A DNA stretch of 12,570 nucleotides, taken from NCBI GenBank assembly GCA_964614365.1, contig CAZTLA010000086.1, positions 1 to 12,570 of the forward strand, given 5' to 3'. The position numbers and the translations under genes are program-made. The DNA is from JACQWR01 sp964614365. GTDB taxonomy: Bacteria > Desulfobacterota > Syntrophia > Syntrophales > JACQWR01. Shown in pieces: positions 1 to 6,560 of this stretch (within the stretch, counting starts at the first letter, position 1; each line of letters starts with the position of its first letter). The notes under the pieces are model-generated. The model was given only the letters and a program-made list of their open reading frames with translations. It did not search any database and had not been told where the DNA came from.

Positions 1-844
1 TTACCTGGGAGAGTTTCGAGTACCGTTCCAGTTTGCGAGGGGTATTATAGGCATCTTTGAGCCCCGTCTCTGCTGCGGCAGTCACTCTGACCACCAGGCC
101 CTCGTCCACGGCGGCCTGTTCCACCACACGCTTCTCCCGGCCTATTTCCTTACGCATCTTGTCCTGAAGCTCAATGAGGGGGCGCATGGATTCCAAACCG
201 AAATTGATGGCATCCACAAGCGCATCCTCATCCGCTTCGGAGGCTTCACCTTCAAGCATGACCAGGTTGATGTCATAATCAACACCGTTTTCCCGCGGTA
301 CTTTCCTCCCGGCAAGAAAGAGGTTCAAGTCACTGCTTTTGCCTTCCCCATTCGGCGGATTGCAGACGAACGCCCCGTCGATCCGTCCCACCCTGACCCC
401 GGCAATCGGTCCCTTGAATGGGATATCGGATATTTCAAGGGCCGCAGAGGCACCTATGATGGCAGCCACATCGGAATCATTTTCATTATCCACAGAAAGA
501 ACCGTGGCAATAATCTGGGTTTCGCAGGCATATCCCTTGGCAAAGAGAGGACGTATGGATCGGTCAATAATGCGAGAGGTCAATGTTTCCCGTTCATTGG
601 GACGTCCCTCCCGCTTGAAATATCCACCCGGAATCTTCCCGGCGGCAAACGTCATCTCCTGGTAATCCACGGTAAGCGGCATGAAATCGATCCCCTGCTT
701 TGCAATCCTCAGGGACACGGCCGTCACCAGCACGACGGTATCACCGTATGTTACCAGCACCGCGCCGTCAGCCTGGCCGGCCACATAATCCGCTTTCAGG
801 GAAAGTTTCCTGCCCCCTAAGTCCGTACAAAAATCTTTACTCAT
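1..844 (-). CDS. pnp: polyribonucleotide nucleotidyltransferase (PNPase), N-terminal part, cut by window edge
   Basis: PNPase is a trimeric 3'-to-5' phosphorolytic exoribonuclease of RNA decay. The reading frame is open for 281 codons and runs off the window, so only the first RNase PH domain (about residues 10-145) and the start of the linking helical domain are present; the catalytic second RNase PH, KH and S1 domains are missing. Family signatures are clear: AAGKIPGGYFKREGRP at 67-82, TSRIIDRSIRPLF at 89-101 and ATVLSVDNEND at 113-123. The usual DRPIRPLFP reads DRSIRPLFA here, a tolerated-looking change. The ATG at 844 is preceded directly by an in-frame TAG, and GAGAGG lies 11 nt upstream, so this start is secure. 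It follows rpsO, the classical rpsO-pnp arrangement. The 5' leader can form a long hairpin (889-928), which may be a control point. Confidence 0.96.
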   Translation of the reverse strand, partial: MSKDFCTDLGGRKLSLKADYVAGQADGAVLVTYGDTVVLVTAVSLRIAKQGIDFMPLTVDYQEMTFAAGKIPGGYFKREGRPNERETLTSRIIDRSIRPLFAKGYACETQIIATVLSVDNENDSDVAAIIGASAALEISDIPFKGPIAGVRVGRIDGAFVCNPPNGEGKSSDLNLFLAGRKVPRENGVDYDINLVMLEGEASEADEDALVDAINFGLESMRPLIELQDKMRKEIGREKRVVEQAAVDEGLVVRVTAAAETGLKDAYNTPRKLERYSKLSQV

Positions 845-957
845 CTATTGAATTTCCTCTCTTGTTTAGTCGGTACCCCTGGCAACCAGTAACAGACAAT
901 ACTGCGCCTCAAGCGCTTTGTCCGATACTTACTCACTCTCGCCTTTTTCTCGTTCAC
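841..957 (-). CDS. possible 38-codon ORF bridging rpsO and pnp
   Basis: A GTG overlaps the rpsO stop codon (GTGA, 957-954). The frame then stays open for 38 codons and ends in a TGA that overlaps the pnp start (ATGA, 844-841). It therefore fills the whole rpsO-pnp gap with a 4-nt overlap at each end. The predicted peptide is short and very basic, about 13 Lys/Arg in 38 residues, beginning MNEKKARVSKYRTKRLRRS. I recognise no family. The frame runs through the 889-928 hairpin and the pnp Shine-Dalgarno, so the basic composition may simply reflect purine-rich regulatory sequence. It could be a small protein, a translational-coupling device, or chance. Confidence 0.3.
   Translation of the reverse strand: MNEKKARVSKYRTKRLRRSIVCYWLPGVPTKQERKFNR
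889..928 (-). promoter_or_regulatory. hairpin in the pnp leader (possible RNase processing or autoregulation site)
   Basis: On the minus strand the arm GTATCGGACAA (928-918) pairs with TTGTCTGTTAC (899-889). That gives ten pairs including one G-U, with a single T/T mismatch. Inside, GCGC (916-913) pairs with GCGC (907-904) around a TTGAG loop, separated from the outer stem by a 1x4 internal loop. There is no T-tract after it, so it is not an intrinsic terminator. In E. coli the rpsO-pnp intergenic RNA forms a hairpin cut by RNase III, and PNPase represses its own mRNA through it. An equivalent role here is an inference from position and shape. Confidence 0.5.
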
Positions 958-1220
958 TTCCTGAGACCGAGCCGCTGAATGATCGTCCTGTACCGTTCCA
1001 CATTCTTCTTCTTGAGATAATCGAGAAGTCTCCTCCTCTGCCCGACGAGTTTCAAAAGGCCTCTCCGGGAGTGGTGATCCTTCTTGTGGAATTTGAAGTG
1101 CTCCGTCAGGTATTCGATCCGCGCACTGAGGAGTGCAATCTGGACCTCAGGAGATCCCGTATCTTTCTCGTGCAGCCGATAATTGCCAATAATACTTTCT
1201 CTCTTCTCAGAATCTAACAC
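954..1220 (-). CDS. rpsO: 30S ribosomal protein S15
   Basis: S15 is a primary binder of the central domain of 16S rRNA in the 30S subunit. The 88-residue product has the normal family length and signatures: KDTGSPEVQIALLSARI near 19-35, followed by H-x-KD-HHSRRGLL at about 45-56 and a basic C-terminal helix (QRRRLLDYLKKKN, about 61-73). The start is GTG at 1220, with GGAGGGAGG ending 10 nt upstream. The nearby ATG at 1229 is followed after three codons by a stop, so it cannot start S15. It lies 33 nt after truB and just before pnp, the usual context. S15 often represses its own mRNA; I did not find a convincing S15-binding fold in the short leader. Confidence 0.97.
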   Translation of the reverse strand: MLDSEKRESIIGNYRLHEKDTGSPEVQIALLSARIEYLTEHFKFHKKDHHSRRGLLKLVGQRRRLLDYLKKKNVERYRTIIQRLGLRK

Positions 1221-1264
1221 CGCCTCATATCCTCCCTCCGATTAATTTCTAACCTACTCATCAT
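1214..1264 (-). CDS. possible 16-codon ORF bridging truB and rpsO
   Basis: An ATG at 1264, inside the last codons of truB, opens a 16-codon frame. It passes the truB stop, contains the rpsO Shine-Dalgarno and ends in a TAG at 1216-1214, just inside rpsO (7-nt overlap with its GTG). A second in-frame ATG is at 1261. It is far too short to judge as a protein and chance is likely. It is listed because it repeats the bridging geometry seen at nusA-infB and rpsO-pnp, and could carry ribosomes from truB to rpsO. Confidence 0.15.
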   Translation of the reverse strand: MMSRLEINRREDMRRC

Positions 1265-2180
1265 CGAACACCCTCATGATTCTGAGCGCCCGTTCCTTCC
1301 CATCCAGCGCGGACAATTGATCGAACGCGTACAGCATCTTTGCAACCGCAATAAGCCGACGATCACGGGTGACTAACTTTACCATATCTCCCGCGGCAAG
1401 GGAAGGGATATGATTCATCCCAAGAGCGTCGGCCACCAGAGGCTGGTAGCCTCCTTTCAGCCTTTCTGCCAGCACGGGGTCCACATCGGTGCAAACGATT
1501 TCTGGCAGGACATCGGCCATGGGCAAAATATGACCCGGAAGCGTTTCCCCGTCCATGCCTTCCAGTTGTATCGCATCCTCCTCACGGAACGTCCCGCTCC
1601 TGGTCCGGCGCAGACCGGCCAGGCAAGCGCCGCACCCAAGGATCTCGCCCGCGTCGGAACATATGGTGCGTATATACGTTCCCTTGGAGCAGGATACGGT
1701 AAACGTCACATAGGGCAAATGTACTTCTTCCACCGCCAGGCGGTATATCTCGACCGCTCGAGGAAGCGCCTCGACGGCGATCCCCCTCCTCGCCCATTGA
1801 TAAAGCGGTTTCCCCCGGAATTTGACGGCGGAATACCGTGGAGGACGCTGCTGACCCTTTCCCACGAGGGTCAGCAGCGCCTGCTCTATTTCTCCCGGCG
1901 CCACAGAGGGAGTTTCACGACTGATCACATCGCCCTCCGTATCCAGCGTGTCCGTTCTCATGCCCAGCAGCATGACGGCCCGGTACTCCTTGCTATCCAG
2001 GGAAAAAAATCGGGCCAGTTTTGTCGCCTCATTCAGGCATACGGGGAGTACGCCCGTCGCCAGCGGATCCAATGTCCCCGTATGGCCGGCCTTCCGTATC
2101 CCCAGGATCCTTCTTACCTCCCTCACTACGTCGTAAGACGTTCTCCCCGCCGGTTTATCGACGACCAAAATCCCGTTCAT
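1254..2180 (-). CDS. truB: tRNA pseudouridine-55 synthase
   Basis: TruB isomerises U55 in the T-loop of most tRNAs to pseudouridine and also acts as a tRNA-folding chaperone. The product has 308 residues, the normal size. It starts with GILVVDKPAGRTSYDVV (3-19). The catalytic aspartate is D38 in GHTGTLDPLATGVLP (32-46). Other conserved elements are YSAVKFRGKPLY (116-127) and SKGTYIRTICSDAGE (165-179). The C-terminal part from about 230 fits the PUA domain of bacterial TruB. The ATG at 2180 overlaps the nrnA stop as ATGA, so translation is probably coupled to nrnA. rpsO follows after 33 nt. Confidence 0.97.
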   Translation of the reverse strand: MNGILVVDKPAGRTSYDVVREVRRILGIRKAGHTGTLDPLATGVLPVCLNEATKLARFFSLDSKEYRAVMLLGMRTDTLDTEGDVISRETPSVAPGEIEQALLTLVGKGQQRPPRYSAVKFRGKPLYQWARRGIAVEALPRAVEIYRLAVEEVHLPYVTFTVSCSKGTYIRTICSDAGEILGCGACLAGLRRTRSGTFREEDAIQLEGMDGETLPGHILPMADVLPEIVCTDVDPVLAERLKGGYQPLVADALGMNHIPSLAAGDMVKLVTRDRRLIAVAKMLYAFDQLSALDGKERALRIMRVFDDE

Positions 2181-3136
2181 TCCTTTTTGCCGGATGCAAT
2201 CACCTGCAGGATGCGACTTTTAACGGCAGGCAGCTCCCCCTCAATCATGCAGGCTGCCGCATTCACATGTCCGCCGCCGCCAAATGCCCGGGCTACCCGT
2301 TCCACGTTGACCCTGCCCTTCGATCTCAAGCTGATCTTGTAGCGATTGTCTGCAAGTTCATTGAAGAGAATGGAAATCTCCACGTCCCTGATGGTGCGGG
2401 GCAGGTCGACGAAACCCTCCGTATGTTCGGGCAGCGCCCCGGCATCCTTGAGCGCCTGCTGGGAAACCACGAGGGAGCCTATTCTTCCGCCCCCGTCGAG
2501 TGACAGGGTTTCCAGTGCTTTTGCAAGAAGCGTTATCTTCGGCAGCGGATTATTCTCAAAGAGATTTTCCGATATCCACTGGGGCTCGGCGCCCCTTTCC
2601 ACCAGATTTCCCGCCGCAACCAGCGTTTCCTTTTTTGTGCTGCCGTAGCGGAAACACCCCGTATCGGTAAGGAGCGAGGTATAGAGGCAGGTCGCCACGT
2701 CCCCGCTGATCGCGGCGCCCATATGCACCGCAAGACGGTAGAGCAGCTCGCCCGTGGAACTGGCCTGGGGATCAATCAGGCGAATCTGACTGAATCCCCC
2801 ATTGGAAACATGGTGATCAATGTTGATGATGATGGCCGCCGTCGCGATCTTTCCCGCTTCATCGCCCACCCGGTTAAGATCACTGCAGTCAAGAATAAAT
2901 ACGCAATCGAATTCTTCCACGGGTGGAAGCTCTCGGATGACCGATTCGATCCCCGGCAAAAAATGGTAATTGGAGGGAGTTTCATCCTGATTGTACACAA
3001 CCGCCTCTTTCCCCATCCCGCGCAGCATGTGGTACAGAGCCAGTTCCGATCCGATTGCATCACCGTCGATTCGTATATGCGCGGTGATGAGAAATCTGCC
3101 ATAGCGGTTTATGGTATCAGTGATTTTCTGGAGCAT
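2177..3136 (-). CDS. nrnA: DHH-family oligoribonuclease / pAp phosphatase (NrnA-like)
   Basis: DHH/DHHA1 phosphoesterases of this type degrade short oligoribonucleotides and dephosphorylate 3'-phosphoadenosine 5'-phosphate, finishing RNA turnover. The 319-residue protein shows the metal-binding motifs: H20-I-R-I-D24-G-D26 with GS at 29-30, the aspartate of ILDCSD (D83), and NIDHH with D107-H108-H109. The C-terminal DHHA1 domain carries GGGGHVNAAAC; the family usually has G where the third A stands. I chose the ATG at 3136 because AGAGGAAAAG lies just upstream and the protein then begins at the family's first helix. A longer frame from 3232 would add 32 residues buried in rbfA. The start lies inside the end of rbfA (20-nt overlap) and the stop overlaps truB. 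The symbol follows the B. subtilis name. Confidence 0.93.
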   Translation of the reverse strand: MLQKITDTINRYGRFLITAHIRIDGDAIGSELALYHMLRGMGKEAVVYNQDETPSNYHFLPGIESVIRELPPVEEFDCVFILDCSDLNRVGDEAGKIATAAIIINIDHHVSNGGFSQIRLIDPQASSTGELLYRLAVHMGAAISGDVATCLYTSLLTDTGCFRYGSTKKETLVAAGNLVERGAEPQWISENLFENNPLPKITLLAKALETLSLDGGGRIGSLVVSQQALKDAGALPEHTEGFVDLPRTIRDVEISILFNELADNRYKISLRSKGRVNVERVARAFGGGGHVNAAACMIEGELPAVKSRILQVIASGKKE

Positions 3137-3491
3137 TCTTTTCCTCTTTCCGACGAATTTCCGCGAGCAGGCGCTCGATGTGGCTTCCGTATGCAAAGGA
3201 CTTGTCAAAAGCAAAATCGATTTCGGGTACATGGCGCAACTGAAGCCGCTTCCCCAACTCTCTCTTCAGAAACCCTGCGGCGCTTTCGAGACCCTCGCGC
3301 GTTTCCGGGCTGCAGGCATCCCTTCCCATTTCCACGAAAAATACCTGTGCATTCCGGAGGTCATCGCTCATCTTGACGCCCGTAACGGTTACGGTTCCGA
3401 TGCGCGGATCTTTGATCTGTTTCAGCAAAATATCGGCAATCTCCATACGGATAAGATCGGCTACCCTGTCTGCCCGTTTAAACTTACTCAT
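3117..3491 (-). CDS. rbfA: 30S ribosome-binding factor A
   Basis: RbfA is a small KH-fold protein that binds immature 30S subunits and helps form the 5' end of 16S rRNA. The 124-residue product begins MSKFKRADRVADLIRMEIA, the typical N-terminus, followed by LLKQIKDPRIG and the later VPEIDFAFDKS and SHIERLLAEI segments. I start it at the ATG at 3491 because GAAGAAGG stands 5 nt upstream and the family begins here. ATGs at 3506 and 3527 would add 5 or 12 residues without a good ribosome binding site. The start overlaps the ylxP stop by 8 nt (ATGAGTAA), and the 3' end overlaps nrnA, so it sits in a coupled run of genes. Confidence 0.96.
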   Translation of the reverse strand: MSKFKRADRVADLIRMEIADILLKQIKDPRIGTVTVTGVKMSDDLRNAQVFFVEMGRDACSPETREGLESAAGFLKRELGKRLQLRHVPEIDFAFDKSFAYGSHIERLLAEIRRKEEKNAPENH

Positions 3492-3816
3492 ATTTGCCTT
3501 CTTCATAACCGCCGGCAAAGGGATCATGAGATACGTGACTAATCTCCATCCTGGTGTTCACCACCTCCGCAAGTCGCAGGCTGTCAATAAAATTAATGAT
3601 ATGATCCATCTTGCCGTTGATATGGCGCTGGTCGTTGCCCACAACGCTGAATCCTATCTGCGCCCGTTTCCAGTGATCATTTTCCCCTACTTCTGCTATG
3701 GAAATATTAAACTCGTTCTGGGTCCTCTTCAATATCCTGCTCAGCACTCCCCTTTTTCCCTTCAGGGAATTGCTTCCCGCAATCCACAAATCGATGATGC
3801 CTGATCCCACTACCAT
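3484..3816 (-). CDS. ylxP: YlxP-like DUF503 protein
   Basis: A 110-residue protein of the DUF503 / YlxP family, commonly found beside infB and rbfA. Homologues have been linked to ribosome assembly, but the biochemical role is not settled. Matching family features are the first strand VGSGIIDLWIAG, then SLKGKRGVL (about 17-25), the strand FNISIAEVGENDHWKRAQIG and the late HINGKMDHIINFID helix. The start is an ATG 15 nt after the infB stop; the upstream sequence has no obvious Shine-Dalgarno, so coupling to infB is likely. The stop lies inside the first codons of rbfA. The symbol is by family and position. Confidence 0.88.
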   Translation of the reverse strand: MVVGSGIIDLWIAGSNSLKGKRGVLSRILKRTQNEFNISIAEVGENDHWKRAQIGFSVVGNDQRHINGKMDHIINFIDSLRLAEVVNTRMEISHVSHDPFAGGYEEGKYE

Positions 3817-3831
3817 AATAATACGAGGCCG

Positions 3832-6462
3832 CTACAGTTTTCGTTCCACCTTTTCCTGAATATAGGATTCTATCACATCTCCAACCCGGATATCGTTAAA
3901 CCCCTCTATCCCGATACCGCATTCAAATCCCGCGGCCACTTCCTTGGCATCGTCCTTGAAGCGTTTCAGGGAAAGCGCCTTGCCGTCGTAAATCACCACC
4001 CCATCCCGCACGAGCTTGAGGCCGGAAGCTCTCGTGATCTTGCCGTCCGTTACGTGGCTGCCCGCGATGGTCCCCACTTTCGGGATCTTGAACAGCTCCC
4101 GCACCTCGGCGCGCCCCTGGACGACTTCTTTGTAGACGGGTTCGAGGAGTCCTTCCATGGCGGCTTTAATATCTGCAATGACATTATAGATAATGTCATA
4201 CAGCTTGATGTCCACTCCCTCCTTTTCCGCCACCTCGGACACACGCCCGTCGGGACGAACGTTAAATCCGATAATGACCGCGTCGGATGCGGAGGCCAGC
4301 ATGACGTCCGTCTCGGTGATGCTGCCGGTGGAACTGTGGATAATTTTGAGCTTGATATCCTGTGTGCTGAGTTTGTTCAGGGCATCGGTCAGGGCTTCAA
4401 TGGATCCGCGTACGTCCGCCTTCAGGATCACGTTGAGTTCCTTGACCCCTTCCTTGATCTTTTGGTACAGTTGTTCCAGGGTAATCTTTGATGAGACGGA
4501 TAGTTCCCGTTCCCGTTCCTTCCTGATCCAGTATTCCGCAATGCTGCGGGCCTTTTTCTCATCGTTCATGCCGACAAATTCCGCACTCACCTGCGGCACG
4601 CGGGAGAAACCGATGACTTCGACGGGCATGGACGGCCCTGCTTCCCCGATACGCTTCCCCTGATCGCTGATCATGGCGCGCACCCGTCCGAATTCGGTCT
4701 TGGAAACAAATGCGTCTCCCTCACGCAAGGTGCCCTCCTGAATAAGAACCGTAGCCACGGGCCCTCTGCCGCGGTCAAGCTTTGCTTCGATGATCACGCC
4801 GCGCGCGGGCCGGTCAGGATCGGCCTTGAGTTCCATCATGTCGGCCTGGAGGAGGATCAGTTCCAGGAGTTCCTCGATCCCCTGTTTCTTTTTCGCCGAT
4901 ACCTCGCAGACAATGGTTTCGCCGCCCCACTCCTCGGATAAAAGGTTGTACTCCGTGAGCGCCTGTTTTATTTTTCCCGGATCGGCGCCCGGTTTATCGA
5001 TCTTGTTGACGGCAACCATAATGGGAACACCGGCCACCCGGGAGTGATTGATGGCTTCGATCGTCTGGTCCATGATCCCGTCGTCCGCGGCCACGACGAG
5101 GATGACGATATCCGTCACCTGGGCTCCGCGCGCCCGCATCGCCGTAAAGGCCTCGTGGCCCGGAGTATCAAGAAAGACAATATCCCTCCCTTTGATATGG
5201 ACATGGTAAGCGCCGATGGCCTGGGTAATGCCGCCTGCCTCGCCGCCGATAACGTTCGTCTGCCGTATGGCGTCAAGGAGGGATGTCTTCCCATGGTCCA
5301 CGTGCCCCATGATGGTGACAACCGGCGCCCGCGGCCGCAGGTTTGCGGAAGTCTTTTCTTCCCGTTCCGGAGATTCGCCGTATTCCATGGCTGCCCGTTC
5401 CACCTGGTAGTCGAATTCGGCGGCGATAAGGGTTGCCGTATCGTAGTCGATCGACTGGTTGATCGTCACCATGAGACCGAGCTTGATCAATTTATTGATT
5501 ACCTCGCTTGCCTTGACGCCCATCCTCTTAGCCAACTCGCCGACGCTGATCGCCTCTCCGACTCGCACTCTTCTTTTGATCGCCTTCGGGACGGTAATAA
5601 GGGGCTTCTGCATCCTAACGACGGCGGGTTTTTTCTCCACCCTCCATTTAACCGGTCTCTCCTCCCCCTCAATTTCGTCGCGCCGGACTTTCTTATCGAC
5701 AATCTTTTTGATAAGGGCTTTTTTGGGCGCCCGCAGATGCTCATCCATCAGTATCTCAACGGGTGCCTTGCCCTTCTTTCTTAACTTTTCCGCTTCCTTT
5801 CTTTCCCGTTCTTTCTTCTCCTCCTCGGTCAGGGTAACGGTTTCCGGAACAGGCGGCAGCGGTATCTTTGTTTCTTCCTTCCTCACGGTCTTTTCGGGCT
5901 TTGCACCGGCAACCGGGGCGCTTCCCGGCGTCTGCCCGAGTCGTTTCTCGGCGGAAACCCGTCCCTCCGCCGATTTCATTTCCGGGGCAACGGCCGGCGC
6001 TCCGGCCATCTTCCTGGTCTCTTCTTTTTTCGGAGCAACGACTTCCTGTGGCGCGGCCTCCTTCTTTTTGACAACACTCTCCTGGGGAGGAATCGGGGCC
6101 GCCGCCCTGCCCGCAGTCGCCTTTTTGGAAACGACTTCCAGAGGCCCCGCTTCTGCGGCGGGCATTTCCTTCCTTTTTTCACGGGGAGCCGCCCGTTCCG
6201 CTTCAACCATGGGCGGAGGCGCGGGCTGCTCTTCGGGCAGGCGAATGTTTCTTCTCCTGATAACCGTGGATTTTATCCTTTTCTCAACCACCTCGTGCGG
6301 TTCCTGGGCAAGAAATTCCCTCTGCACCCGCGCCACATCGGCTTCTTCAAGAGAGCTTGAGGAAGCTTTCGCGGGGATACCCATCTTCTCCAAGCGGGCA
6401 AGCAGTGCCTTGCTCTCTATGCCCAGTTCCTTGGCTAACGCATACACTCTTTTCTTCGTCAT
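3832..6462 (-). CDS. infB: translation initiation factor IF-2
   Basis: IF2 is the GTPase that brings fMet-tRNA to the 30S subunit and promotes subunit joining. From the chosen start the protein has 876 residues. Residues 1-50 form the IF2 N-terminal helical subdomain (MTKKRVYALAKELGIESKAL). About 60-290 is a low-complexity Lys/Glu/Ala/Pro-rich linker, and a second IF2-N domain lies near 300-352. The G domain has GHVDHGKTS (386-394), the GGIT switch (410-413), DTPGH (432-436), NKID (486-489) and SAK (522-524), followed by the domain II, C1 and C2 regions. I use the ATG at 6462 (GGGAG 8 nt upstream) because the family begins there. An in-frame GTG at 6504 with a stronger GGAGGGG 9 nt upstream would add 14 residues and cannot be excluded. 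The ATG overlaps the end of a 33-codon ORF. Confidence 0.97.
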   Translation of the reverse strand: MTKKRVYALAKELGIESKALLARLEKMGIPAKASSSSLEEADVARVQREFLAQEPHEVVEKRIKSTVIRRRNIRLPEEQPAPPPMVEAERAAPREKRKEMPAAEAGPLEVVSKKATAGRAAAPIPPQESVVKKKEAAPQEVVAPKKEETRKMAGAPAVAPEMKSAEGRVSAEKRLGQTPGSAPVAGAKPEKTVRKEETKIPLPPVPETVTLTEEEKKERERKEAEKLRKKGKAPVEILMDEHLRAPKKALIKKIVDKKVRRDEIEGEERPVKWRVEKKPAVVRMQKPLITVPKAIKRRVRVGEAISVGELAKRMGVKASEVINKLIKLGLMVTINQSIDYDTATLIAAEFDYQVERAAMEYGESPEREEKTSANLRPRAPVVTIMGHVDHGKTSLLDAIRQTNVIGGEAGGITQAIGAYHVHIKGRDIVFLDTPGHEAFTAMRARGAQVTDIVILVVAADDGIMDQTIEAINHSRVAGVPIMVAVNKIDKPGADPGKIKQALTEYNLLSEEWGGETIVCEVSAKKKQGIEELLELILLQADMMELKADPDRPARGVIIEAKLDRGRGPVATVLIQEGTLREGDAFVSKTEFGRVRAMISDQGKRIGEAGPSMPVEVIGFSRVPQVSAEFVGMNDEKKARSIAEYWIRKERERELSVSSKITLEQLYQKIKEGVKELNVILKADVRGSIEALTDALNKLSTQDIKLKIIHSSTGSITETDVMLASASDAVIIGFNVRPDGRVSEVAEKEGVDIKLYDIIYNVIADIKAAMEGLLEPVYKEVVQGRAEVRELFKIPKVGTIAGSHVTDGKITRASGLKLVRDGVVIYDGKALSLKRFKDDAKEVAAGFECGIGIEGFNDIRVGDVIESYIQEKVERKL

Positions 6463-6560
6463 GCCTGCAACTCCCGAGTATGATCTTTCATTATGAAGCA
6501 ACACCGCAAATGTCCCCTCCGTCTGCCCTGAGAGCCACGGAAGAGGCTTCTGACAATCAT
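6459..6560 (-). CDS. possible 33-codon ORF bridging nusA and infB
   Basis: An ATG overlaps the nusA stop (ATGA, 6560-6557). The frame runs 33 codons and ends in TGA overlapping the infB ATG (ATGA, 6462-6459), so it exactly fills the nusA-infB gap. The peptide is Arg-rich with a Cys pair: MIVRSLFRGSQ, then GRRRGHLRCC and a C-terminal MKDHTRELQA. In many bacteria this position holds ylxR (DUF448) and an L7Ae-type gene. I see no convincing YlxR signature, so calling it a ylxR remnant would be speculation. AAGGGGGA lies directly before the ATG. It may be a small protein, a coupling device or chance. Confidence 0.33.
   Translation of the reverse strand: MIVRSLFRGSQGRRRGHLRCCFIMKDHTRELQA

Noticed and set aside
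1221..1253. S15-binding regulatory fold in the rpsO leader
   Set aside because: Only a marginal TTAGAA/TTCTGA pairing could be drawn; not enough to claim an autoregulatory element.
1410..2342. 310-codon plus-strand frame opposite truB and the end of nrnA
   Set aside because: Shadow of truB; no family resemblance and no ribosome binding site considered convincing.
5459..6496. 345-codon plus-strand frame opposite infB
   Set aside because: Ser/Thr/Ala/Phe-rich low-complexity product is the mirror of the Lys/Glu-rich IF2 linker; no independent support.
6459..6560. Remnant of ylxR (DUF448) between nusA and infB
   Set aside because: The position fits, but the short frame lacks a recognisable YlxR signature in any of the three frames, so I report only an ORF of unknown nature.
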